A stretch of 20,281 nucleotides of DNA, from contig JAZNBZ010000178.1 of the NCBI GenBank assembly GCA_045587285.1, positions 1-20,281 of the forward strand, given 5' to 3'. The first letter of the stretch is position 1. Each line of letters starts with the position of its first letter. Below are positions 8,269-16,378 of the stretch, piece by piece. This stretch comes from Flemingiibacterium sp045587285 (GTDB lineage Bacteria; Bacillota; Clostridia; Oscillospirales; CAG-272). Position numbers and translations under genes: made by a program. A model generated the notes under the pieces. It worked only from the letters and a program-made list of their open reading frames with translations. It was not told the origin of the DNA and ran no database searches.

Positions 8269-9037
8269 TGTTATCACCGCCCGTCATTCTTTCGTGATTT
8301 AGATTTACCCTGAAGTCCGTTATTTCGCCGAAATCCGTTTCTTCAACGGGGCGAAGCGTGACTCTGTTCTTTTTCATAAGCTCAAGCACCGCAAGAAACG
8401 TTGCTATAAGCTCGCTTCGGCTTTTCGCCGTTAAAAGTATCGAGGTGTAAAGCGTTTCGCCGTTTTTGACGAGATAGCGTATAACGCCGTATATCTTTCC
8501 GCTTACGGGAACTACCGGCGTACGCAGTATGCGATCAAACGGTCTTGCCGCCGCCTCGCGGTTTACCTCGTCAAGCGCGTTTTTGTCCATCGTGCGAAGC
8601 ATACGAAGCATAACGCGGCGAAGTGCGTCCGCCTGCTGCGGCTCGATCTTGCCCGAGTCGGGCTTTACCTCGTCGGTATCCTTGACCATTCGCCCCGAAT
8701 ACACGCTGTGTTGCTCGGCGAGATACCCTGCCGCCTGCTTCATCTTCTGATATTCGAGGAGCATCGCCGCGAGCCGTGCACGCGGGTCCTCCTCCTCGTC
8801 CTCGGGCTTTGGAAGGAGCATCTTGCTCTTTATCAGCATAAGCTCGCTCGCCATAACGATAAATTCGCCCGCGACCTCCATATCCATTCGCTGCATTTCT
8901 TCGATATGCTCCATATACTGATCGAAGATGAGTGCTATCGGTATATCGGTTATTTCGACCTTATTCTTTTCGATAAGCTTGAGTAAGAGATCAAGAGGTC
9001 CCTCGAACGCTTCAAGCTTGTACTGTATATTTTCCAT
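8246..9037 (-). CDS. scpA: Segregation and condensation protein A
   Basis: ScpA is the kleisin subunit that bridges the two heads of the SMC dimer and carries ScpB. The 263-residue protein opens with the family hallmark YKLEAFEGPLDLLLKLIEKN, which binds the SMC neck. IPIALIFDQYMEHIEEM and GEFIVMASELMLIKSKMLLP follow. The C-terminal winged helix (LTAKSRSELIATFLAVLELM) binds the SMC cap. Length is normal. ATG 9037 has AGG seven bases upstream. An in-frame TTG two codons earlier is less likely. It lies 16 bases after the M50 protease gene and overlaps scpB by 23 bases. No smc gene is in the window, which is usual because smc sits elsewhere in Firmicutes. Confidence 0.95.
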   Translation of the reverse strand: MENIQYKLEAFEGPLDLLLKLIEKNKVEITDIPIALIFDQYMEHIEEMQRMDMEVAGEFIVMASELMLIKSKMLLPKPEDEEEDPRARLAAMLLEYQKMKQAAGYLAEQHSVYSGRMVKDTDEVKPDSGKIEPQQADALRRVMLRMLRTMDKNALDEVNREAAARPFDRILRTPVVPVSGKIYGVIRYLVKNGETLYTSILLTAKSRSELIATFLAVLELMKKNRVTLRPVEETDFGEITDFRVNLNHERMTGGDNNVSEAYN

Positions 9038-9053
9038 TGTCAACCTGCCTTGT

Positions 9054-9743
9054 TTAGACTAAAGGTATAAGCCAACGAAGCGCATAGGACACTCCGCTCA
9101 CCGCTATCGACAGCGGTGTATCGAGAAATCCGAGGAACAAAAGCGCCATTATCGCGATAGAGATATACTGCTCGTATTTCATCACGCCGAAATATACTTT
9201 ATCGGGCAGAACCGAATAAAGCACTCGCGAGCCGTCAAGCGGCGGCACGGGAATTAAGTTGAACACCGCAAGCGAAATATTGAGAAAATGGAACGATGCA
9301 AAAAAACCTATTGCCACACTTACAAGATTGTACACAAACTCGTTTGGCACGGGTATGATTCCGCCAGCAAACAAAAACAGCAACAGCTCGTACACAAGCG
9401 CTCCGAAAAGCGCAAGAATAAGATTCATTACGGGACCTGCAAGTGCCGATAAAGCCATTCCAAGCTTCGGGCGCTTGAAGCGACCTGCCCTTATCGGTAC
9501 GGGATTTGCCCAACCGAAGCCGAACAGAAGCATTGAAATAAATCCGAACGGATTCAAGTGCTTGAGTGGATTTAAAGAGAGCCGCCCAAACTTTGCTGCG
9601 GTGTCGTCGCCAAGCTTGTTTGCCATCCAGCCGTGCGCCACCTCGTGAAAGGTCAGCGCGATAAGCACGATTATAAGCCTTTGCAAAAGCTCCATTACCG
9701 CGATGCCGATATTATCGGCACCGCCTAAAATCGAATTTAACAT
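9054..9743 (-). CDS. Site-2 protease family membrane metalloprotease (peptidase M50)
   Basis: A 229-residue multi-pass membrane protein of the compact M50 type (YwhC/YdjM-like), which cleaves substrates inside or near the membrane. Zinc ligands are visible: HEVAH (H33, E34, H37) in the first helix and the LDG motif in NLIPVPPLDGS (162-172, D170). GRLSLNPLKHLNPFG (53-67) and SALAGPVMNL (99-108) are also typical. There is no PDZ domain, so it is not RseP- or SpoIVFB-like in architecture. I used ATG 9743 with GGAGAT seven bases upstream, rather than the in-frame start ten codons earlier inside ysxC. The ysxC stop ends one base before this ATG. The substrate is unknown. These small M50 proteins often sit beside scpA in Firmicutes. 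Confidence 0.9.
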   Translation of the reverse strand: MLNSILGGADNIGIAVMELLQRLIIVLIALTFHEVAHGWMANKLGDDTAAKFGRLSLNPLKHLNPFGFISMLLFGFGWANPVPIRAGRFKRPKLGMALSALAGPVMNLILALFGALVYELLLFLFAGGIIPVPNEFVYNLVSVAIGFFASFHFLNISLAVFNLIPVPPLDGSRVLYSVLPDKVYFGVMKYEQYISIAIMALLFLGFLDTPLSIAVSGVSYALRWLIPLV

Positions 9744-9744
9744 T

Positions 9745-10335
9745 TTAAATCTCCAAAAGCGCGAGAATAGCACGCATAGCCTCGTCCTTACCCATACCGT
9801 CGAGCGCGGAGAACGGGATTATTTCACATCCCTCTCGCACGCACGGATGATTGTGTAAAGCCTCGAGCGCCGCCTTGCGGTTCGTTACGTTAAGCTTATC
9901 CGCTTTGGTCGCGATTATGATATACGGAATATCCGACTGATTCATAAAATCGAGCATCATCTCGTCGTCAGCCGTCGGTCCTACCTTGAGGTCGATAAGC
10001 TGTGCCACGGCGTTCATAGTGCCCGACGTGAAATAGGAATCGGTAAGCTTCGACCACTTCGCCTTGTCCGCCGGCGCACGCTTTGCAAAGCCGTAGCCGG
10101 GAAGGTCAACGACGTAGAACTTCTTATCAACGCGGTAGAAGTTGATGGTGATGGTCTTACCGGGCGAGCCGGAAACGCGCGCCAGACTCTTTCGCCCGAC
10201 GAGCTTATTTAGAAGCGAGCTTTTGCCGACGTTCGAGCGTCCCGACAGCGCTATCTGCGGCAGCTTATCGGTCGGGAACTGACTTTGCAGTCCCGCAGTC
10301 ATCACAAGCTCGGTGTTGTTTAAATTGAGAGCCAT
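9745..10335 (-). CDS. ysxC: Ribosome biogenesis GTP-binding protein YsxC/EngB
   Basis: An essential small GTPase (196 residues) that helps assemble the large ribosomal subunit. All G motifs are in place: G1 GRSNVGKS (32-39), G2 Thr in GKTITINFY (T61), G3 DLPGYG (77-82), G4 TKAD (143-146) and G5 SA (176-177). PGYGFAK after G3 is specific to the YihA/YsxC subfamily. The start has AAGGAGT six bases upstream, partly formed by the lon stop codon, and lies only nine bases beyond it. The lonA-ysxC order is the same as in Bacillus subtilis, where the two are cotranscribed. Confidence 0.96.
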   Translation of the reverse strand: MALNLNNTELVMTAGLQSQFPTDKLPQIALSGRSNVGKSSLLNKLVGRKSLARVSGSPGKTITINFYRVDKKFYVVDLPGYGFAKRAPADKAKWSKLTDSYFTSGTMNAVAQLIDLKVGPTADDEMMLDFMNQSDIPYIIIATKADKLNVTNRKAALEALHNHPCVREGCEIIPFSALDGMGKDEAMRAILALLEI

Positions 10336-10344
10336 AGTTACTCC

Positions 10345-12666
10345 TTATCTGACGAGTGCGTGCGAGAGCACGTCGTCCGCGGTTTTCACTCTTATAAATT
10401 CGATATTGTCGCGTACAACGTCCGCGCACTGCTCGAGGTCTGCGAAGTTATCGTCGGGAATAAGCACGGTGCTGACGCCTGCCGCATACGCCGCAAGCGT
10501 TTTTTCGCGAAGCCCGCCGATAGGCAGTACGTTTCCGCGAAGCGTTACCTCGCCCGTCATCGCGATATCTCGTCTTACGGGTATATCCGACAGAGCGCTT
10601 GCGATAGCCGTAACGAGCGTTACGCCCGCACTCGGTCCGTCCTTCGGGACCGCGCCCTCGGGAACGTGGATATGTATGTCCTTATTCTTGTAGAAGTCAG
10701 CGTCGATGCCAAGCTCGCTCGCTCTTGAGCGCACGAAGCTTACGGCGATATGCGCCGACTCCTTCATAACGTCGCCAAGCGAGCCCGTAAGCTCAAGCTT
10801 GCCGCTTCCCTCGAACACGAGCGCTTCAATTTTAAGCATATCGCCGCCCGACTGCGTATACGCAAGTCCGTTTACCGCACCAACCTCGTCGTGCTCGGAA
10901 ATGCGCTCGGGCGTAACCTTGGGAGCGCCAAGATAATCCTTCAGATTTTTCTCGTTTACGGTGATTTTTTCAACAGCCGAGCCGTCAACGACAGCCTTCG
11001 CGCATTTGCGGCAGATAGCGCCTATCTCGCGCTCGAGGTTACGCACACCTGCCTCGCGTGTGTAGGTGTCGATAATAGCGTATATCGCCTTGTCGGTGAT
11101 GCGGAGATCTTTCTTTGCAAGTCCGCACCTTTTGAGCTGCTTTGCGATGAGATGATTTTTCGCTATGGAAAGCTTTTCCTCGCGAGTGTAGGTCTTCATC
11201 TCGATGACCTCCATACGGTCAAGAAGGGGACGCGGTACGGTATCAAGCGTGTTCGCCGTCGCGATAAACATACACTGCGACAAGTCAAACGGCAATTCAA
11301 TAAAATGGTCGCGGAACGCCTTATTCTGCTCGGGATCGAGCACCTCGAGCATAGCCGACGCAGGATCGCCGTTCACGGCGCTCGACGACATTTTATCTAT
11401 CTCGTCAAGCAGTATAACGGGATTGGTGCTTCCTGCACGAGTGATCGCCTCGATTATGCGTCCTGCCATCGCGCCGACGTACGTCTTGCGGTGACCGCGT
11501 ATTTCCGCCTCGTCGCGCACGCCGCCGAGCGACACGCGCACGTATTTCCGTCCGAGCGCACGCGCCACGGACGCACCGATAGAGGTCTTACCCACACCGG
11601 GTGCGCCGACGAGGCAGAGTATCTGTCCGCCGGGCTTTTCGGTCAGGTGCTTGACTGCCAAAAATTCGATAACTCTGTCCTTTACGTTATCAATGCCGTC
11701 GTGGTCGTCGTCGAGAATTTTTCTCGCGCGCTTGAGGTCGGCTCTGTCCTTTGTGGATTTGTTCCACGGAAGCGCGAGCACGGCGTCAAGGTAGTTGCGG
11801 ATAACGCTTCCCTCCGCCGAGCCGAACTGCATCTTCGTAAGACGCTCAAACTCCTCCGTGAGCTTGGTTTTAACGTCATCGGATGCGTCAAGCGCTTCGA
11901 TCTTCTCGCGGTAACGTTTAAGCTCGGGCGTGTCGCCGAGTCCAAGCTCGTCCTGAATAACTCGCATCTGCTCCTGAAGGATACCCTCGCGGTGGCGCTT
12001 ATTCATATTTTCCGTAACCTTCTGCTGTATCTGAAGCTCGACCTTCATAAGGCTCATTTCGTCGTAAAGAAGGCGTATTACCTCCTCGACGCGCGCTATA
12101 GGCTCGTGTATATTAAGGATAGCGAGCTTGTCCGAGTAGCGCACCAAAAGCTGTGCGGCGATAAAGTCGGCGAGCACGTCGGGCGCGGTTATTCCCTCAA
12201 GTGCCGCACTCGGCTCTGCGGGAAGCTTCGGCATAAGGTCAGCGAGCTTCTTCGCCGCCGCTTTAGCCTCGCGAACGAGCGCTTCGCCCTTGAGTCCGCC
12301 GTCATTGGCGAGCTTACACCACTTTATAAGGATACGCGCCATCTCGTATTTGCCGTGCGGCGCAAATTCCACTACGGTCGCACGCGTAACGCCTTCAACG
12401 ATAAGTCGGCGCGTGCCGTTACTCAATTTGATATTCTGCTTTATACGTCCGACGGTACCAACGCGGTTCGGCGTCATATCCGAGCCCTGCTTTGCCTGCG
12501 GCACGAAGAAGATAAGTCCGCCGTGTCTTGCCGCGACGTCGATAGCGCCAAGCGCACTCTTGTCGGATATTTCCATACTTACAGACGTCCCCGGAAAAAC
12601 GATAAGAGAACGAAGTCTTACCACGGGAAGGTCGCTGTTTTCAATTTTTTCAACGTAGTCTGCCAT
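10345..12666 (-). CDS. lon: ATP-dependent protease La (Lon)
   Basis: A cytoplasmic AAA+ serine protease that degrades misfolded and regulatory proteins. From ATG 12666 it has 773 residues. The N-terminal substrate-recognition domain starts at LPVVRLRSLIVFPG (13-26). The AAA+ module has Walker A GAPGVGKTS (K360) and Walker B VILLDEIDKM. The protease domain has the Ser-Lys dyad, S679 in DGPSAGV and K722 in GLREKTLA, 43 residues apart as expected. GTG 12678 is an alternative start, four codons earlier. The only strong Shine-Dalgarno, AGGAG at 12696-12700, is 17 bases from that GTG and 29 from the ATG, with a small stem-loop between them. The ATG makes the N-terminus match Lon of E. coli and Bacillus in length. 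It is the first gene of the minus-strand run, with ysxC nine bases on. No CtsR or CIRCE operator was seen upstream. Confidence 0.95.
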   Translation of the reverse strand: MADYVEKIENSDLPVVRLRSLIVFPGTSVSMEISDKSALGAIDVAARHGGLIFFVPQAKQGSDMTPNRVGTVGRIKQNIKLSNGTRRLIVEGVTRATVVEFAPHGKYEMARILIKWCKLANDGGLKGEALVREAKAAAKKLADLMPKLPAEPSAALEGITAPDVLADFIAAQLLVRYSDKLAILNIHEPIARVEEVIRLLYDEMSLMKVELQIQQKVTENMNKRHREGILQEQMRVIQDELGLGDTPELKRYREKIEALDASDDVKTKLTEEFERLTKMQFGSAEGSVIRNYLDAVLALPWNKSTKDRADLKRARKILDDDHDGIDNVKDRVIEFLAVKHLTEKPGGQILCLVGAPGVGKTSIGASVARALGRKYVRVSLGGVRDEAEIRGHRKTYVGAMAGRIIEAITRAGSTNPVILLDEIDKMSSSAVNGDPASAMLEVLDPEQNKAFRDHFIELPFDLSQCMFIATANTLDTVPRPLLDRMEVIEMKTYTREEKLSIAKNHLIAKQLKRCGLAKKDLRITDKAIYAIIDTYTREAGVRNLEREIGAICRKCAKAVVDGSAVEKITVNEKNLKDYLGAPKVTPERISEHDEVGAVNGLAYTQSGGDMLKIEALVFEGSGKLELTGSLGDVMKESAHIAVSFVRSRASELGIDADFYKNKDIHIHVPEGAVPKDGPSAGVTLVTAIASALSDIPVRRDIAMTGEVTLRGNVLPIGGLREKTLAAYAAGVSTVLIPDDNFADLEQCADVVRDNIEFIRVKTADDVLSHALVR

Positions 12667-12680
12667 ATTTTTATGCACAG

Positions 12681-12700
12681 TCCGCGGATGCGGAGCTCCT
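12681..12700 (-). promoter_or_regulatory. lon ribosome binding region with structured spacer
   Basis: On the minus strand AGGAG (12700-12696) is followed almost at once by a perfect five-pair stem-loop: TCCGC (12694-12690), loop ATCC, GCGGA (12685-12681). Two bases then lead to GTG 12678. Linear spacing of 17 bases is too long for normal initiation. With the stem folded, the Shine-Dalgarno and the GTG come close together. This either rescues initiation at GTG 12678 or controls access to ATG 12666. The base pairing is seen directly and the effect is inference. Confidence 0.45.
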
Positions 12701-12742
12701 TTATTACATACTGAAATTCTGATATATAATTATATCTTTAAT

Positions 12743-12751
12743 ATTATATCA
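12743..12751 (-). promoter_or_regulatory. Candidate extended -10 promoter for lon
   Basis: On the minus strand TGATATAAT reads as an extended -10 element (TGnTATAAT), about 65-77 bases before the lon start. TTGACG lies at 12765-12760 but is only 11 bases from this -10, so it cannot act as its -35. It is 16 bases from a weaker TATTAA at 12743-12738. A second TATAAT is at 12734-12729. The AT-rich stretch therefore holds more than one possible start, and the exact one is not decided by sequence. Confidence 0.5.
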
Positions 12752-12820
12752 CATTTAACCGTCAATTTCCACCCCAAAGCGTAATTTTTACGAAACCTTA
12801 ATATTTTGGGCATAAAAGCG

Positions 12821-12877
12821 AAAAAACGGCACTGCGAGTCGGTAACATTAGCTTGTTACTCCGCATGTCCGTTTTTT
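12821..12877. terminator. Bidirectional intrinsic terminator between comF and lon
   Basis: An imperfect hairpin of about 20 pairs flanked by complementary A and T runs. The outer stem is AAAAAACGG with CCGTTTTTT and the inner stem is GTAAC (12842-12846) with GTTAC (12855-12859). The middle helix includes TGCG and CGCA with small bulges. Read on either strand the hairpin is followed by six T. On the minus strand it ends the transcript from comF, about 185 bases after its stop, before the lon promoter. No plus-strand gene needs it. Confidence 0.8.
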
Positions 12878-12900
12878 CTATGTATTATTCCATACGTAAC

Positions 12901-12926
12901 GCCGTAAGCGTGCGCTCGCAAACGGC
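12901..12926. other. Unassigned stem-loop in the comF 3' region
   Basis: GCCGT (12901-12905) pairs with ACGGC (12922-12926). Inside, GCG (12908-12910) pairs with CGC (12917-12919), separated by symmetrical AA/AA internal-loop bases. It lies between the comF stop and the terminator. It may protect the 3' end of the transcript. The rest of 12927-13061 is AT-rich, and I see no gene in it. Confidence 0.35.
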
Positions 12927-13061
12927 TATTTTATTATACACTCCGCCGTCGGATTTGTAAATTCGCATTATGCCGATTTTTTTAGGGAATTTTTGTATAT
13001 TTTTTAAATTCCGAGCTTTTTCGACGCGCAAAAAACAGAGCAGCCACCCGAAATATATAGA

Positions 13062-13841
13062 CTATTCCTCACTTTTTTGCGCCTTAATTATATTAAAACC
13101 GTTCTCCGTGACGTACGCGTCACGCTCTGCGTCCCCGCACGCACACAGCACTGCCGCAATAACCTGAGCGGCTCCGGCGTTTATCATAAGGCTCGCCGCC
13201 GCGCCGAGCGAAGCACCCGTCGTAACGATATCGTCAATAAGTATGACCGTTTTGTTCTCAAGCTTAGCGCCCTTGGTCAAAATTATCGTCGAGCGGGCGT
13301 TACGCCTTCTCGCCTCACCCTTGAGACGCTTCTGCTCCGCTCCAAAAAGCTTGCGGCGCAGCACGCGCTTCGACGGAACGAGCAAATACCGCGATAAACG
13401 CCGCGCGACTCGTTCCATATGGTCAAAGCCGTGCGCCCTGACGGCGCTTCTGCACCTCGGCACCCAAGCTATAACGGTATCGTCGCGTATACCCTCAAGA
13501 AAAGGCAGATTTCGCCGTATCATACCTGCAAGCTCACACGCCGCCAGATCGGTCGCCCTTCTGCCGCCGCGGTCTTTAAGCGCGAAAACGAAACGGTTCT
13601 CGGCGTTTTCGTGATGCTGCGGCTCATAAAAGCAAAGAAACATCGCACGTCCAAAGCGTTCGTCGCGCTCTTTTGCAAATATGCGCGTCGGCTGTCCGCG
13701 GCAAGCGTTGGCGGCATACGCCTTGGCGAGCTCCCATTTAGCAAGACAGTGCTCGCAAAACGGCTCGTTTGACATAGCTTCGTCAAGCAGCGTGCCGCAG
13801 ACGACGCATCTTTGCGGAAACAATATCCCCTCAAGCCTCAT
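13062..13841 (-). CDS. comFC: ComF family protein (phosphoribosyltransferase-like, competence-related)
   Basis: A 259-residue ComFC/GntX-type protein. In Bacillus and Streptococcus, ComFC works with the ComFA helicase in DNA uptake. In many non-competent bacteria its role is unknown. The N-terminus has a four-cysteine zinc site (C12, C15, C29, C32: RCVVCG and FCEHC). The C-terminal part is a type I phosphoribosyltransferase fold with the PRPP-binding loop VILIDDIVTTGAS (199-211) and the preceding WVPRCRSAVRAHGFDHM (126-142). No comFA or other competence gene is in the window. The ATG lies within the last 11 bases of recD2, so translation is probably coupled, tying it to DNA repair or processing. 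Confidence 0.9.
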   Translation of the reverse strand: MRLEGILFPQRCVVCGTLLDEAMSNEPFCEHCLAKWELAKAYAANACRGQPTRIFAKERDERFGRAMFLCFYEPQHHENAENRFVFALKDRGGRRATDLAACELAGMIRRNLPFLEGIRDDTVIAWVPRCRSAVRAHGFDHMERVARRLSRYLLVPSKRVLRRKLFGAEQKRLKGEARRRNARSTIILTKGAKLENKTVILIDDIVTTGASLGAAASLMINAGAAQVIAAVLCACGDAERDAYVTENGFNIIKAQKSEE

Positions 13842-16056
13842 CGTGACGAAGCAGTCCCGTGTATCTCATAATTTGTCGGTTGTTTTCAACCATAGTGCCA
13901 ACGACGCCCGCGCTGCCGACCAATATGACCATCCTCTGCGCACGCGTCACCGCCGTGTATAAAAGGTTACGCGTGAGGAGCATCGGCGGACAGGACGGTG
14001 ATACCGGCATTATCACGACGGGATATTCGCTTCCCTGACTCTTATGCACCGTCACCGCCCAAGCGTGGTCAAGCTCGGCGAGGTTCGCGAAATCGTACGC
14101 GACCACGCGGTCGTCAAAGTTGATTATCATTTGCTCGGCGGGCGTGTTTATCGTTTCGATAACGCCAATGTCGCCGTTGAAAACACCGACGCCCTCCTTG
14201 CCGTCACGCTCCCACGAGAGGTCGTAGTTATTCTTAATTTGCATCACTCGGTCGCCCTCGCGGAAGATCGTGTCGCGCACCTCTTTTTCGCGCTTGTAAT
14301 TGCTTCTCGGGTTAAGTGCGTCCTGAAGCATACGGTTGAGAGTTTCCGTTCCCGTTACGCCCTTGCGTGATGGACAAATCACCTGTATATTCTCCGTTAT
14401 ATCCTCACCGTATTTTTTTGGCAGACGGCTTTTGTAAAGGTCAACCACGGTCTGCGCAAGCGCGTTATCGTTATCGCGCGGCAGAAAGAAAAAGTCGTTA
14501 TCCTTTACCGTTAAATTTGGCATAACGCCGTGATTTATCGCGTGTGCGTTGGTTATGATAAGGCTCTCGCTCGCCTGCCTGAATATCTCCGTCAGCTTAA
14601 CCGTCGTATATCGCTCGGATGCGATCAAATCGTTTAAAACGTTGCCCGCACCCACCGACGGAAGCTGGTCGGAGTCGCCGATCAGAATAAGCCTTGCACC
14701 GGGCTTTATCGCCTTCAGGAGCGAATTCATCAGGTACATATCTATCATCGACGCCTCGTCTATGATAACGACGTCCTCATCGAGCAGCTCGTTCTCGTTT
14801 CGCTTGAATTTCGCCATATCCTCCTCGCCGAATTCCATCTCGAGAAGGCGGTGGATGGTCTTTGCCTCGTGGCGAGTTGCTTCACTCATACGCTTTGCGG
14901 CGCGCCCCGTCGGAGCGGCGAGGGCGATGTCCATATCGAGGTGCTCGAATATGCGTATGACCGCCCGAATAACGGTGGTCTTACCCGTACCCGGCCCACC
15001 GGTGAGTATCATCACACCGCTCGAGAGCGATGCACGAATCGCCGAGCGTTGAAGCGTGGCGTACTCCTTATCCTCCTCGAGCTCAATGCGCTGTATGAGG
15101 CGCGAAACGTCGCCCGTTTCTATGCTCGGGCAAAATCTTTCAAGCAGGTCGAGCTTGTCCTTTACGTCGCTCTCGGTGTAGTACGCGCGTTTGTCGAATA
15201 TCGCGTCGATCCCCTCTATTCTCGTACGAACAAGACGCTTGTCCGCCACCATTTTATCTATCGTCGCCGCAACGAGCGCCGTATCTGCCGAAAGCTCGTC
15301 CGCAGCAAGCGGAAGAAGGCGCGAATACGGCAAAAACGAGTGTCCGCCCTGACGCGCCGCCTCGGACAGCACGTAGATGATACCGCTCGCTATACGGTAC
15401 TCGCTGTCGCTCTCGATGCCCATAGCCATAGCAAGGCTGTCCGCACGCTTGAAGCCGATGCCCGAAAACTCGTCGCACAGGCGGTACGGATTGGTTTTAA
15501 TAATATCAAGCGCCGCACCGCCCCACTTTTTATATACGCGCACGCTCATCGCCATCGACAGATACTCGCGGCAGAACATCATCAGCGTACGCACGCCGAA
15601 CTGCTCGCGAAAATCGTCGGAAATATCCTTCGCCTTCGTGTCGGAGATGCCCGGTATCTTCGCGAGCCATTCGGGATGGTTTTCGATAACGTCAAACGTG
15701 TCCTCGCCATACATATCGACGAGCTTTTTGGCGGTCTTCGGACCGATACCCTTCACCGCGCGGCTCGAGAGATAGCGCAGTATCTCGTTCGACGTGGCGG
15801 GAAGCTGCTTTTCGTAGTAGGCGACGCTGAACTGTCTGCCGTAGCTTTTGTGGTGCGTCCATTCGCCGACAAGCTTCATTTTGTCGCCGACGCCGCTTCC
15901 AGGCATAATGCCGCACGCGGTGACTATATCGTCGCCCTCCTCGCACGATAGGTCGAGCACCGTATAGCCGTTGTCGGCGTTTGAATATATTATGTTTTCT
16001 ACAGTGCCCTCGATGCTGACAAGCTTCGACATATCGGGCTCGGAGTTACGTATCAT
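13831..16056 (-). CDS. recD2: RecD2-type ATP-dependent DNA helicase
   Basis: A 741-residue superfamily 1B 5'-3' helicase of the RecD2 (YrrC) type, found in bacteria without RecBCD RecD and linked to replication fork protection and recombination. The N-terminal OB-like part starts VSIEGTVENIIYSNADNGYT. Helix-hairpin-helix repeats follow (AVKGIGPKTAKKLVDMYG and LAKIPGISDTKAKDI, about 98-145). Helicase motifs are Walker A GGPGTGKTT (K359), motif II DEASMID, motif III GDSDQLPSVGAGNVL, EIFRQA, and C-terminal VTVHKSQGSEYP and YTAVTRAQRM. ATG 16056 has AAGGAA about eight bases upstream and overlaps the preceding gene by 11 bases. A second ATG eight codons on lacks a ribosome site. Partners recB and recC are not present, consistent with a free-standing RecD2. 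Confidence 0.96.
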   Translation of the reverse strand: MIRNSEPDMSKLVSIEGTVENIIYSNADNGYTVLDLSCEEGDDIVTACGIMPGSGVGDKMKLVGEWTHHKSYGRQFSVAYYEKQLPATSNEILRYLSSRAVKGIGPKTAKKLVDMYGEDTFDVIENHPEWLAKIPGISDTKAKDISDDFREQFGVRTLMMFCREYLSMAMSVRVYKKWGGAALDIIKTNPYRLCDEFSGIGFKRADSLAMAMGIESDSEYRIASGIIYVLSEAARQGGHSFLPYSRLLPLAADELSADTALVAATIDKMVADKRLVRTRIEGIDAIFDKRAYYTESDVKDKLDLLERFCPSIETGDVSRLIQRIELEEDKEYATLQRSAIRASLSSGVMILTGGPGTGKTTVIRAVIRIFEHLDMDIALAAPTGRAAKRMSEATRHEAKTIHRLLEMEFGEEDMAKFKRNENELLDEDVVIIDEASMIDMYLMNSLLKAIKPGARLILIGDSDQLPSVGAGNVLNDLIASERYTTVKLTEIFRQASESLIITNAHAINHGVMPNLTVKDNDFFFLPRDNDNALAQTVVDLYKSRLPKKYGEDITENIQVICPSRKGVTGTETLNRMLQDALNPRSNYKREKEVRDTIFREGDRVMQIKNNYDLSWERDGKEGVGVFNGDIGVIETINTPAEQMIINFDDRVVAYDFANLAELDHAWAVTVHKSQGSEYPVVIMPVSPSCPPMLLTRNLLYTAVTRAQRMVILVGSAGVVGTMVENNRQIMRYTGLLRHDEA

Positions 16057-16378
16057 CGTCCCGTTCCTTACAATTGTTTATATTTGCCTCACGCACACAA
16101 AGCAGCTCGCCTATCTGCGCGAGATATTCACCATTTTCAATTATACCATCTTTCGACAGAATAATCAACCGCTCCGAGGAAATTTTTTGTTCCCGCCGCA
16201 AATGTGCCGCATACTGCGAAACGGCACAGACGTTATCGCACTCGCTTATAAAAACCGCCGCGCGAAGGTGCTCGCGAACTCGCTTTGGATAGCGCAGAGA
16301 GGTTTTTATCATCGAAAGCGCCGTGTACGCGCCGAAAACGGCAAGCACGCAAACGAGTATTTCGAGAAAATCAGCCAT
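16046..16378 (-). CDS. Small predicted single-pass membrane protein of unknown function
   Basis: A 110-residue protein I do not recognise. The start at ATG 16378 is fixed by a very strong AAAGGAGGG nine bases upstream. An in-frame ATG 25 codons earlier has no such site. Residues 4-22 (FLEILVCVLAVFGAYTALS) form one transmembrane helix with a short outside N-terminus. The basic stretch KTSLRYPKRVREHLR after it should stay inside. A predicted cytoplasmic domain of about 70 residues follows, with AAVFISE and SERLIILSKDGI as likely strands. It vaguely recalls the first half of a glycosyltransferase-A fold, but is too short to be an enzyme. It heads the recD2-comF unit and overlaps recD2 by 11 bases, so it is likely expressed with it. 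Confidence 0.7.
   Translation of the reverse strand: MADFLEILVCVLAVFGAYTALSMIKTSLRYPKRVREHLRAAVFISECDNVCAVSQYAAHLRREQKISSERLIILSKDGIIENGEYLAQIGELLCVREANINNCKERDDDT

Noticed and set aside
10750..12714. A 654-codon open frame on the plus strand opposite lon.
   Set aside because: It is low-complexity, Arg/His/Leu-rich and typical of an antisense shadow. Lon on the other strand has all catalytic motifs.
12679..13061. The lon-comF gap as a site for a hidden RNA gene, riboswitch or attachment site.
   Set aside because: The structure seen is accounted for by a terminator, one stem-loop and the lon promoter. I recognised no tRNA, riboswitch or direct-repeat signature.
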